Shown in pieces: positions 35,603 through 44,737 of a stretch of DNA of 64,000 nucleotides; position 1 is the first letter of the stretch; every line of letters starts with the position of its first letter. This DNA comes from a virus. Below the pieces are notes generated by a model. That model was not told where the DNA came from and searched no databases. It was given only the letters and a program-made list of their open reading frames with translations. The position numbers and the translations under genes were made by a program. The DNA lies in the IMG/VR virus record IMGVR_UViG_3300011115_000949, positions 1 to 64,000 of that record, one strand, 5' to 3'.

Positions 35603-36886
35603 TTAGTTTAATGACTGCATAGAGCCATAATTTCTTCCAATTGTTAGTTTAACTTTTAAATTTTTATTATTAAATATGTGTTTTATCGAATCAATTAACT
35701 CTTCGTCTTCATCATAGTCGATTAAAATCGAATCATATGTGTAAAGTACGATTTGAGTTGACTTACCCTTCAAAAGCTTCATTATTTCCCATAATATAAG
35801 AACATTATTTGAGGTCTCCAAGTTTTGAAGCATATAATTAAAAAGCTTTTGAGGATTGATATCTTTTATATCTGTAGTGAATTTATGGCCCGAAATTGGA
35901 CATTCTATAAATCTATCGTTTGTGAACTTCGCCCACAACTCATTTACATAAGATTCAATTAATTCAAAAAATTCAATGTATTTGTATTCATTGTATATAC
36001 CTCCATACAACTGTTTAAACATTAATGTTTTAGCTTCTATTAAAGGAATATCTGCTTCACGAGCAAAGTATTGATACGGTGTTTCGTTTTTAAAATCGTA
36101 TCCAATTAGCTGAGCTGCTAATGTTGGGTGGTAAGCACTTACATCCAGTTCAATAAACTGTCCGTTTTTAGGCACAAATGCTGCTCTACATCCATTATCT
36201 TTAGTTAGCGCAGCAAAATTAATCCCATTAAAACTATTGGATGGTCTTCCAGTTGTGGTGTAGAGGTTATACTGAGTGTAAATCTTACTATTTTGTATAG
36301 AATATTGTTCATGGTTCAATTCGAAATATTTGTTAAAAATGCTCTCATTTAATTTAATGCCGTTTTTCTCAATGCCTAGGAAAACGTTAGTTAAACGGTT
36401 ATAATACTTGATATTCGCGGGTTTAATACAGTATTGTTTAATTTGGTTGTATATAAGTTCACAACGTTCATAATGTTTAACTAATGGTATGACTGTGTTG
36501 AGGTCTAATTGATCTCCAAATCGTTGATAAAAGAATTCATGTGTTGGGGTTGTTGGTTCAGGTAGTTCAGGAGATAAAAATGATACATCAATTATGTTTT
36601 TTAGTTGAAACGAATATAAAAACGATTTTCTATCTCTAACATATAATTCTTCAAATGAATTAAGTAATGAATTTACTGCTGTTTTATTAAGTGATAGTGC
36701 TTCGTTATGTTTAAGGCATAAAACATAACCTTTGTTATCGTCTGTGGGTTTAACATACAATAATGATAACTCATTTATTGCTGGGTGGGCATAGTCGTTG
36801 TAGTATATTGGTTCAACAAAAGCACGACTGTATCCGGTGTGGATAAATTCATTTAATTGTTCTGTTGTTTCAACAATATAAAACAT
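35603..36886 (-). CDS. Divergent family-A-like DNA polymerase
   Basis: The protein has 427 residues, shorter than Klenow fragments (about 600). It shows the polymerase-A palm in order: GIEKNGIKL (171-179), TTTGRPSN (210-217, cf. TGRLSS), motif A ELDVSAYHP (D248), motif B K286-x3-F290-x3-YG (294-295), LQNLETSNN (353-361, cf. the Q-G-T-A-A-D region) and motif C TYDSIL (D385). Both catalytic aspartates are kept. The usual H-D-E of motif C is Y-D-S here. The first 140 residues could be a worn-down exonuclease domain: AFVEPIYYND in place of the D-x-E site. It lies directly before gp32. Its job beside the family-B polymerase is unknown. Confidence 0.72.
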   Translation of the reverse strand: MFYIVETTEQLNEFIHTGYSRAFVEPIYYNDYAHPAINELSLLYVKPTDDNKGYVLCLKHNEALSLNKTAVNSLLNSFEELYVRDRKSFLYSFQLKNIIDVSFLSPELPEPTTPTHEFFYQRFGDQLDLNTVIPLVKHYERCELIYNQIKQYCIKPANIKYYNRLTNVFLGIEKNGIKLNESIFNKYFELNHEQYSIQNSKIYTQYNLYTTTGRPSNSFNGINFAALTKDNGCRAAFVPKNGQFIELDVSAYHPTLAAQLIGYDFKNETPYQYFAREADIPLIEAKTLMFKQLYGGIYNEYKYIEFFELIESYVNELWAKFTNDRFIECPISGHKFTTDIKDINPQKLFNYMLQNLETSNNVLILWEIMKLLKGKSTQIVLYTYDSILIDYDEDEELIDSIKHIFNNKNLKVKLTIGRNYGSMQSLN

Positions 36887-36911
36887 AACCTTTTACCTGA
36901 ATGTAATAACC

Positions 36912-37604
36912 TTAGTTAGGTTTCCAAAATCTAAGATAATTTTCGTTAAGAAATTTATTTAAAAAAGGTAATTTAAAAGTATCCATCATGTGTTTTGTTA
37001 CATTTTTATTTATTTTAAATACTTCTTTTTCTTCTCCAGATATTATCCATTGGTATTTAATAGGAATAAATAATTCCCAAACATAAGAAGGATCTTTTTG
37101 GCTTAAACCATTATATGTATCTTTATTTATTTCTATATAATTAATTTCATTTGTTTTTTTACAAAAATATCTTGTAAATTCTCCTAATTTATAATCATCT
37201 GGGGTAGGTTTAGGGTTATAACTTGCAGGATATTTTTGTTTGGGTGGATTACTAATGTCAATATTTTTTAGTTGAAGATAATTAGATATTACTTTAACAT
37301 CTGATATATTATAATGGCCAAATGCTTCTCTATCTAAAGGGTTAGAAGCAATCGCTTCTACATCTGTTGGATAGTATGCTATTTCTACTTCATTTAAAGG
37401 AATACCATTGATAGGTGAGGATTGCTTATTAAATTTTATTAATTCTACACTAGTAGCATCTTGGGGTCCTTCCCCTGTAAAAAATTTACCGTCTGATGTA
37501 CTCCAATACTTACCAGCATACTGGTTTCCTGTTGATTTTATAATAAATTCTTGATCATTTATTGTAAACAGATTTATTTTTATTTGAGATAATGGATAAT
37601 ACAT
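36912..37604 (-). CDS. Unknown protein, probably virion-related
   Basis: The 230-residue protein has many aromatic and polar residues, with PKPTPDDYKLGEFTRYF in the centre and no recognised domain. It lies between the polymerase-like gene and the hub/amidase gene, so a structural role is suggested by position. It may belong with the baseplate set or be a separate function. Confidence 0.55.
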   Translation of the reverse strand: MYYPLSQIKINLFTINDQEFIIKSTGNQYAGKYWSTSDGKFFTGEGPQDATSVELIKFNKQSSPINGIPLNEVEIAYYPTDVEAIASNPLDREAFGHYNISDVKVISNYLQLKNIDISNPPKQKYPASYNPKPTPDDYKLGEFTRYFCKKTNEINYIEINKDTYNGLSQKDPSYVWELFIPIKYQWIISGEEKEVFKINKNVTKHMMDTFKLPFLNKFLNENYLRFWKPN

Positions 37605-37606
37605 AT

Positions 37607-40600
37607 TTATTTTCTACCAACTCTTATTAATAATTTTACTAATTCTAATGTAGGCATAGAATCATTTTTAATATTTGCCCAACATCTATGAGTTATTATA
37701 CTAAGATTTTTTTCGTAATTTGGTTGTATAGGGAATACTCGTCTAAAAGTATTTTCTCCTTCCCATACAAAAGGTTTCATTCCATGTTTTTGAAACATTT
37801 CATGTATCCATGCTTCTAAAGCTTTAATTTGAGCAGGACTATATTCTTGAGCATAACCGGTTTCTCTACCCGCTGAGTCTTTACAATATGTTGAATTTTT
37901 GTAGTCTTTTCTATCACAAAGAGGCTTTAAATTCCAATCTGTCATAGCACTAATCCCATCTCCTAATGATACCATTCTGTTATTCCACCCTTTATTCATA
38001 AAATATTTTTTGGGCCCCTCAGCATCTTCTATATATTGACCTATTCCATAACTATAATGTTTAAAAACTCCTTTAACATTATCTCTTCTCAAAGCCCCAA
38101 CATTATCAATTTCAATTCCTATTCCAAATGCGTTTGCATCTCCTCCTGTAGTATTATATGAGGCTTTATCATTTGGCATTCTAAGTATTTCTCCTAACCC
38201 ATTTAAAACATATGGTGCGCCAGGAGCCCATCTAAAATTAGGTTTTCCATTTATTGGAGTTCCGTTTACAGCACACCACCCCCACCATCCCACTCCACCA
38301 AATTCACCAGAATATTGGGGAGAGTATTTAGCCCAACCTGCAGTATGATGAATTACTACTGAAGTTTTTTTATATTCTGAGGTGGTAAAAGATTTATTAG
38401 GTTGACAAATATCATAATTTGTTGCTTTTAACCAGCGTATGGGGGTACCTTGCGTATCTATTTCTGTAAACCCAGGAGATCTTTTAAGATATGATTTACA
38501 ATCAGTATTATTAACATATGTGTTTGCAGTATTAGTAGTGTTTCTACCTTGTGGTCTACTTTCTGCTGTGTTTGTTGATGGTGAAGGAGCTGTTTGAGTT
38601 GGAGTTGGGATACCAGTCGCAGTCACATTCCCCCTACCAACATCAGATGTAACATCTGTAGCTTCAATTTTTGGAACAGATACAGTTTCTATTGTAGTGT
38701 TCCATGTGTTATTTTCTATTTTATGAGTTACTCCTTTAATAATAAAATCTAAAACATCAGGATAATTTGATGGTAAAAATGAAGCATCTATTTTTAATTT
38801 TTGATATATTTTTACACCCGCTAATCCATCCATAGTTACAGATACATTTAATGGAAAAAATCCTTTACTACTAGTAGGGTTAACAGGTTTTTTCTTATTT
38901 TGTATTTCTTTTTGCAAGGTTTCATATTGTATAACTAATTGCAAATATTTTGAATACATCTCAGATGAAGAATCTCCTTCATTTAAATTATAATTATCAA
39001 AACTATCTTTCCACTTTACTTCTTCACTAAACCATTTAAAAAATCTATTTATTAAAGGTTCATTTTCTTTAAATAATGTATCTAAATCTTGTGGTTTGGG
39101 AGGAAAATCATTACTGTTTGTTTCAGTTGGATATTGTAGTTTTTCTTTAATTATAGGTTCTAAACCTTCATTCCATTTAGAAAATGCTGTAGCATCTTCT
39201 CCTACTATTGATCCATTTGCTGTTGCTCCTATAGTAATTAATGATGCTAATTGATTAGATATTTCTGTTTTTATAGATATATCTTTTATGAATCCAGCTT
39301 GAGTACCATTATCGTAATACCCCTGAACTAATAATGCTGGGGAATTATCATACTTATTTTCTTCATCAGGGTATACTCCTTTAGGAAGAGGAGTTTCATC
39401 TACAAATTGTAATTCATTAGTATTTTCAATTATATTAACACTTAAAGTGTTTATTCCTCCTAAAGCTGAGTTTATACTATCTAGTATAGTTTGAATTAAA
39501 TCAATTAATGTTAATTCATTTTTTTCATTTTTTAATTCACTCATTTTTTTTAAAACAAACCCCATATTTACATAAACATTATTTAAATTTCCTATAAGAG
39601 TTTTATTATCTTGAGCAAGATATTTAAATGAAGTTGTTGAATCATTAAGAAAAGGATAAATTTCAAGAGGTGCTTTATCTGGGTTAAGTTTATTATCAAA
39701 AAATGGATGTGGAGCTATATTAAATCCTCCTACTAGGCATATTCTTAAATCTCCTGATAATTGAGAATTATGAGTATACATAGGGATTGGTTCGTCTAAA
39801 TCTATTTTATTATCTTTATTAAATTTTACAATTTTTAAAACTGGTTCTCTAGTTTTTGAATCTATTGGGACTATGTTTTGGAGTAAAAATCTTAGCCACC
39901 CAAATTTAACGTAATATACTTGAGTTTGATCGGTTGAAAGGCTTAAATAACGCCCGGCTTTATTAAGTCTAAACCCATTATCTGTAATAAGACCTACAAT
40001 TGTTGCATATATAGTTTTTGTAAGTTGAAATCCATCTCCGTCATATCGACTTGAATTTGCTAAAAAATCAACGTTACCATCTAATTCTTGATAGTATTTA
40101 AAAAATTCATTCCCAATATAGTGACTATATCTATGTGCTGTTATCCATTCCCAATCATTATTTAATTCTTCTTCAGTAGATTTTGAAGTATCCTCAGTTG
40201 GATTTTCTTTTGTTCCAACTTTTACATTTGCTTTAAGAGATTCTACGACAGCTCCTATGCTTATTAATTTTAAATCAACATCATATGATCCATCTTTATT
40301 GTATGAAAAACTAAAGTTTTGAACTCTACCATACATTCCATCATAATTACCTCCAGATTCTTCTCTTTTTTTTTCTAATGCTTTTAATACATCATTATCT
40401 TTTTGATATGCTCTTTTTGAAAATTCTGAAGATATACTATAGTTAGGGTTTGCATTAACATTTCCAGATGAATCAATTACAATTGAATGTCCCCATTCAA
40501 GTAGCATAGGGAACCCTAATCTTAAATAAAGTATATCAATAATTTCTAATTGTTTTCTATTCCATACTTTAATATTTACACTACCATCTCTAATAGCACC

Positions 40601-41020
40601 TCTATTTCTAAATTTAGTTTCAGCAGAAGTAATACCGGGCATTGGTCTATATCCTTGTTCTAGTCCTCCTAATCCATATGCGTTTGTATTTAAAACACTG
40701 TCCCCTGTTGATAATCCTTCAAACATTTTTTTACCGTAAGTAGCAGAGTCTTGATACGTTCCTCCAAATAATACAAAACGAGAATTTAACCCATCTGCCC
40801 CTGTTAAACCGGGACCCGATATTCCTAATTTATTTAATCGTTTTTGACCTTCTGAATTTACTATTACTCCAGAAGTAAGTTTAACCCAACCTGTTTTAGA
40901 ATTTAAATAATTTAGTTGACTTTGAGTTCTATTAAACGAACCGTGAAGTTTTTGTCGGGCGGTTATTTGATTATATACATAATCATCAAATGGTTCTCCG
41001 ACTATATTTCCTTGTGCCAT
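37607..41020 (-). CDS. Baseplate hub-like protein with C-terminal N-acetylmuramoyl-L-alanine amidase
   Basis: The protein has 1137 residues. The first 800 contain VKVWNRKQLEIIDIL and GFPMLLEWGHS and are similar in layout to large tail/baseplate hub proteins. The last 240 residues form a peptidoglycan amidase (Amidase_2/PGRP): VVIHHTAGW (around 890), GWCAVNG, and FGIGIEIDN. The amide bond between N-acetylmuramic acid and L-alanine is the likely target. T4 gp5 carries a lysozyme in an equivalent place; here an amidase does the job. A threonine/proline-rich linker (PTPTQTAPSPSTNTAESRP) separates the parts. Confidence 0.78.
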   Translation of the reverse strand: MAQGNIVGEPFDDYVYNQITARQKLHGSFNRTQSQLNYLNSKTGWVKLTSGVIVNSEGQKRLNKLGISGPGLTGADGLNSRFVLFGGTYQDSATYGKKMFEGLSTGDSVLNTNAYGLGGLEQGYRPMPGITSAETKFRNRGAIRDGSVNIKVWNRKQLEIIDILYLRLGFPMLLEWGHSIVIDSSGNVNANPNYSISSEFSKRAYQKDNDVLKALEKKREESGGNYDGMYGRVQNFSFSYNKDGSYDVDLKLISIGAVVESLKANVKVGTKENPTEDTSKSTEEELNNDWEWITAHRYSHYIGNEFFKYYQELDGNVDFLANSSRYDGDGFQLTKTIYATIVGLITDNGFRLNKAGRYLSLSTDQTQVYYVKFGWLRFLLQNIVPIDSKTREPVLKIVKFNKDNKIDLDEPIPMYTHNSQLSGDLRICLVGGFNIAPHPFFDNKLNPDKAPLEIYPFLNDSTTSFKYLAQDNKTLIGNLNNVYVNMGFVLKKMSELKNEKNELTLIDLIQTILDSINSALGGINTLSVNIIENTNELQFVDETPLPKGVYPDEENKYDNSPALLVQGYYDNGTQAGFIKDISIKTEISNQLASLITIGATANGSIVGEDATAFSKWNEGLEPIIKEKLQYPTETNSNDFPPKPQDLDTLFKENEPLINRFFKWFSEEVKWKDSFDNYNLNEGDSSSEMYSKYLQLVIQYETLQKEIQNKKKPVNPTSSKGFFPLNVSVTMDGLAGVKIYQKLKIDASFLPSNYPDVLDFIIKGVTHKIENNTWNTTIETVSVPKIEATDVTSDVGRGNVTATGIPTPTQTAPSPSTNTAESRPQGRNTTNTANTYVNNTDCKSYLKRSPGFTEIDTQGTPIRWLKATNYDICQPNKSFTTSEYKKTSVVIHHTAGWAKYSPQYSGEFGGVGWWGWCAVNGTPINGKPNFRWAPGAPYVLNGLGEILRMPNDKASYNTTGGDANAFGIGIEIDNVGALRRDNVKGVFKHYSYGIGQYIEDAEGPKKYFMNKGWNNRMVSLGDGISAMTDWNLKPLCDRKDYKNSTYCKDSAGRETGYAQEYSPAQIKALEAWIHEMFQKHGMKPFVWEGENTFRRVFPIQPNYEKNLSIITHRCWANIKNDSMPTLELVKLLIRVGRK

Positions 41021-41025
41021 AACAT

Positions 41026-41322
41026 TTATGAATTTAATTTATTAAAATTACTTACTATAATATTAGCATTATCAGGTATTCTAATTTGTATTCCTTCTGG
41101 TATTACTAATGAATTTTGGGGCAAAAAATTATTTGCTGTAGATATAATCCACCACAATGATTGATCTTGATAATATTGGTTTGCTAAAATATCAAATCTA
41201 TCTCCTTGAACTGTTGTAACATAAATATCATTCTCATTTAATGGAATTTCAGGATATTTAACTGTCCTATAAACAGGTTTATTATTTATTTTTATTGTTG
41301 GTATGTTTAAATAACGGTTCAC
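41026..41322 (-). CDS. 53: Small LysM-type baseplate protein (gp53-like)
   Basis: The 98-residue protein has a LysM-like fold: VTTVQGDRFDILANQYYQDQ, then LWWIISTANN and VIPEGIQIRIP. This is the gp53/tail protein X pattern. LysM-like parts here mediate protein contacts inside the baseplate rather than cell-wall binding. It is shorter than T4 gp53 (196 residues). It is placed between the 1039-residue protein and the hub. Confidence 0.7.
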   Translation of the reverse strand: MNRYLNIPTIKINNKPVYRTVKYPEIPLNENDIYVTTVQGDRFDILANQYYQDQSLWWIISTANNFLPQNSLVIPEGIQIRIPDNANIIVSNFNKLNS

Positions 41323-41329
41323 AATTTAA

Positions 41330-44300
41330 TTATTTTTTAGCTTTAATTTTAAATAATTCTTCTTTTTTAGGAATAATTGGAGTAACTCCAGGAATGCCTG
41401 TAAATGATTTTTGTGGGCCAAATTTATTATTTATTGCATTAAGTTCGGCTGTAGAAAGAGTTTTAGCATACGGACTTGATATATATGTTGTGCCTGTAGT
41501 TTTGTCTGTAACAATAACATTTGATCTATCTGATTGTAGAGGTTTTGGTAAAAAATCTTTATTATTTATTCCTTTAGGAACAGGTGTATCTTTAGGAGGA
41601 ACAGGTGTGTCTCTATCACCTCCATTGTTAGTTTCTATTGGAGGCCTTGGTGGTAGAGGTGGGTATGTGGGATCAATAACTTTAATTGTTGGTTTAATTG
41701 TTATTGGGTCGGGTGTTGAAGATTTAATTTTAATTGGGTCTATTTTTTCAAGTTTAGATTCTTCAGTTTGTACAATTGGATCACCACATGCTTCTGATGT
41801 TTGATCTTCTCCTTTAAAATTATCATATCCACTATATGCCCCATCTGTAAGACTAATAAATGGTGTGTTTTTTAAATTATTCCATTGAGCTTTTCTAGGA
41901 ACAAAATCATGAATTGGGGTAAAGCTAAATCCTGTAACTTTTATAATGTGGGCTAATTCTTTAACTGATTTATCTTTGTCTCCTTTTGCATCAATTCCTA
42001 TCTCCCAAGGAGTATTTTCATCCATTTCAAATGATAATCCAGTTATAAATCCAACTTGTTCATAAAAATATCCACCAATTGTTAGTGAAACTAAAGGACC
42101 TCGCATATAACCGTATCCACTATAATCCGGGGCTAAATTTGAAGCTAAATAATTTAGTTTTCTATACATTACCATTAATTCTTTTTTAGATTGAGCGGCT
42201 ACTGTAAACGATAATGAAACTTTTCTATCAAATCCCTTATAAGTATAAAAATTTTCACCTCTTCCCACATACTGCATAGAATCCCAATTTCCAGTGTAAT
42301 TATCTGTTATACTTCCTAAAAATGCTCTAAAATGCATATATACTTTATTACTACTTCCTCCACTATCAATAGCCGCTATTCTAAATTGAATTAAATCATT
42401 TGTAGGTTTATTTATATCGTCAGGACCACTACTGTTATATAATTCTAAAGCATTTATTTTATCATAAGAAGTAGAAGAAGCAGCTCCAGAACCATTATAA
42501 CCATAACTATAATTTTTTATATTTCTATCTGATGGATAAAATCCTGGGTCTCCTAAATTTACTCTCTTTTCAAGATAATATTCATCATAATCTGGGGAAG
42601 TTGAAAGTACGTTAAAAGCCGTTTTCTTTTGAATTGGATCATCTAATAATTTAGCTCTTGCTCTTATTTTACATCTAAAATCAAAAGGACGTACTCCATT
42701 ATATTTAGTAATAGGATTAAATTTTTCAAGTGAAAGTGTAGTTGTTTCATTTAAATCTTCTTGATACCAAGTATAAGCATTTCCTACTACAGCTATTGAA
42801 TCTCCTCCAACCCCTACTTCAAGTACTGTTCCCCATTTACTGCCAAAAGAATAAACCTTTGGTTGTTCATTTCCTTGATAATAATTGTTATAAGATGTAC
42901 TAAACAATGATGCTTTCCAGTTTACGTCTTTAATAGCGTTCATCATGTCTTCTACATCTAAATTTTTATTAGAGCCAAAGTAAGCAGCATATGTAGTTGT
43001 TAAATTAATAGGTAATACGCGGGATGGGTATACATTTCCTGTTATTTCATTATTTCTATGAAATACACCAGACTCTAATTTTATTTTATTAAATGTTTGT
43101 GATATAGCATTACCATTATCATCAAAAGAAGTAATTAATACACGAGGGTCAATATCATTAGAAGGTTGATGAAGTGGAGGTTGTTCTGGCAAAGTGTCAC
43201 CATCATCTATTACTCCTCTAAATAATAATCCTGTTCTACTTAAAAAAGTTTTTTTAGGATTTTTTCTAAATGAAGGAAGAAATCCTTCAGCCGGAGATCC
43301 GTTTTCATTTCTATAAACACTAGGGTTAAATTTGAATATAGTAGAAGAGTCTCCAGATAAATTATATCCATCTTCACCTTCAGGAAATAATAAATTAGGA
43401 TTACTGTCGTCAGATATTATTTTTGAATAAACACTACTTAATGTATTTCCATTTAATATTCTTCCACCTTCAAGAAATACAGATGGACGAGTAAAGGTAC
43501 TAAAATCTCCTACTCCTGATTCTTTAAAACCAGCATAATATAAAGGTAAACTAGGGTTATTAATTCCTGTTCTTAATGGAGCCGCTCCAAAACTGTCAGT
43601 AGCAAATTTAATTCGAGTTTGACCTATTCCTAAAATAGACCCAGGACCACCAGTATATGTAATAATATCTGGGGCCATTGATGTATTGTACTGTTTAAAA
43701 TACCAAAGATTAAGTAGTCTATTTGTAAATTTGCCTGGTACTTGAACAGTTGTTGGGGGTAAATACTGGGGTATTCCTTGCTCTTCTGGGGTTTGAGGAG
43801 GGTTAAAATTTATTGGATCATTTGTTACATCAAGTCCTTCTACTTTTCTAGTATATGTTTCTAAATTATAATTATCTACAGATTGCTGAGCACTTAAATA
43901 TGCAGGATTTACTTCTGGATAATTTACATATGAGTTAGGGAATTTATTGTTGTTATTAAAATTTAAAGGGGAGTTATATGTCCCCATTACTTCTTGATAT
44001 GTCTTTATAGAACCTCTTAAACCAGGAATTGGGTTTAATCCCTGTTTATTAAAATGAAAACCAAATGCATTAACACCTGCTTGAGCTAATGTAGATAGAG
44101 GTGTATAAACGCCTTCATTTAATATTTTACCACTAGCTTCTGTTCTTGGGGCTAATCTAGAAAGTAAATTTTGTTTTAATGTAAATGCTATTCCATTAAA
44201 AGACTTTACATCAGCAAAATACTTACCTAACCTAATTACATCTGTTACAGATGATATAGGAGCACCTACTACTCCACCACGTAGTAAAAAATCATTGCTT

Positions 44301-44449
44301 AAAAAATTTAAAGCTGGGGGTAAATTAACATTAAAGGGTTTTTTAATATAAGGTTGATTACTAGAACTTCCCCCTTCCCTGTCGTGTCCGTATTTTAAAC
44401 TTTTTAAGCCGGTATCAGGTAATATATCTCCTAATGATATAAAAGCCAT
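41330..44449 (-). CDS. Large structural protein, probable baseplate component
   Basis: The 1039-residue protein has no recognised domain. It is rich in glycine, serine, asparagine and aromatic residues, with a proline-rich segment (DPTYPPLPPRPPIET) near residue 945. The start, MAFISLGDILPDTGL, overlaps the stop of the small 84-residue gene. Position after the tape measure and before the LysM and hub proteins suggests a baseplate role. It has no evident enzyme motif. Confidence 0.6.
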   Translation of the reverse strand: MAFISLGDILPDTGLKSLKYGHDREGGSSSNQPYIKKPFNVNLPPALNFLSNDFLLRGGVVGAPISSVTDVIRLGKYFADVKSFNGIAFTLKQNLLSRLAPRTEASGKILNEGVYTPLSTLAQAGVNAFGFHFNKQGLNPIPGLRGSIKTYQEVMGTYNSPLNFNNNNKFPNSYVNYPEVNPAYLSAQQSVDNYNLETYTRKVEGLDVTNDPINFNPPQTPEEQGIPQYLPPTTVQVPGKFTNRLLNLWYFKQYNTSMAPDIITYTGGPGSILGIGQTRIKFATDSFGAAPLRTGINNPSLPLYYAGFKESGVGDFSTFTRPSVFLEGGRILNGNTLSSVYSKIISDDSNPNLLFPEGEDGYNLSGDSSTIFKFNPSVYRNENGSPAEGFLPSFRKNPKKTFLSRTGLLFRGVIDDGDTLPEQPPLHQPSNDIDPRVLITSFDDNGNAISQTFNKIKLESGVFHRNNEITGNVYPSRVLPINLTTTYAAYFGSNKNLDVEDMMNAIKDVNWKASLFSTSYNNYYQGNEQPKVYSFGSKWGTVLEVGVGGDSIAVVGNAYTWYQEDLNETTTLSLEKFNPITKYNGVRPFDFRCKIRARAKLLDDPIQKKTAFNVLSTSPDYDEYYLEKRVNLGDPGFYPSDRNIKNYSYGYNGSGAASSTSYDKINALELYNSSGPDDINKPTNDLIQFRIAAIDSGGSSNKVYMHFRAFLGSITDNYTGNWDSMQYVGRGENFYTYKGFDRKVSLSFTVAAQSKKELMVMYRKLNYLASNLAPDYSGYGYMRGPLVSLTIGGYFYEQVGFITGLSFEMDENTPWEIGIDAKGDKDKSVKELAHIIKVTGFSFTPIHDFVPRKAQWNNLKNTPFISLTDGAYSGYDNFKGEDQTSEACGDPIVQTEESKLEKIDPIKIKSSTPDPITIKPTIKVIDPTYPPLPPRPPIETNNGGDRDTPVPPKDTPVPKGINNKDFLPKPLQSDRSNVIVTDKTTGTTYISSPYAKTLSTAELNAINNKFGPQKSFTGIPGVTPIIPKKEELFKIKAKK

Positions 44450-44703
44450 TATTGTGGCAAGTTATTAATATACTGTGTTGGAGTTAAACCATTCAAATCT
44501 AACTGTGATGGAGCAGGTAAAATATTAGCAGCTCCGTCAATATATTGCTGATATTGAGCGTTTACAGTTTGAGCATTAGCTCCATTAAGTGAATACTCTT
44601 GTAATTCAGATTGAGGAGTAGATAATGGATTTATTGCTACTGATCCACCATTTGCTATAGATAGTGTAGATCCTTGAAGTGTTAGTTTGTTTAATAATCC
44701 CAT
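44449..44703 (-). CDS. Small virion-type protein
   Basis: The 84-residue protein is rich in alanine, asparagine, leucine and glutamine (ANAQTVNAQYQQYIDGAAN) and has no recognised domain. It lies between the tape measure and the 1039-residue protein, is preceded by a motif copy, and overlaps the next gene by 1 base. It could be a baseplate or tail-tip component. Confidence 0.55.
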   Translation of the reverse strand: MGLLNKLTLQGSTLSIANGGSVAINPLSTPQSELQEYSLNGANAQTVNAQYQQYIDGAANILPAPSQLDLNGLTPTQYINNLPQ

Positions 44704-44727
44704 AATATTATGTTTTTAATTGTTTGT

Positions 44728-44736
44728 TATAAATAT
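44728..44736 (-). promoter_or_regulatory. ATATTTATA motif downstream of the tape measure
   Basis: The coding strand reads ATATTTATAACAAACAATT, 24 bases before the ATG at 44703. Confidence 0.5.
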
Positions 44737-44737
44737 A

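Noticed and set aside
41295-41804. 169-codon open frame on the plus strand
   Set aside because: Antisense to the proline/glycine-rich end of the 1039-residue structural gene; hydrophobic glycine-rich product is a shadow of that composition.
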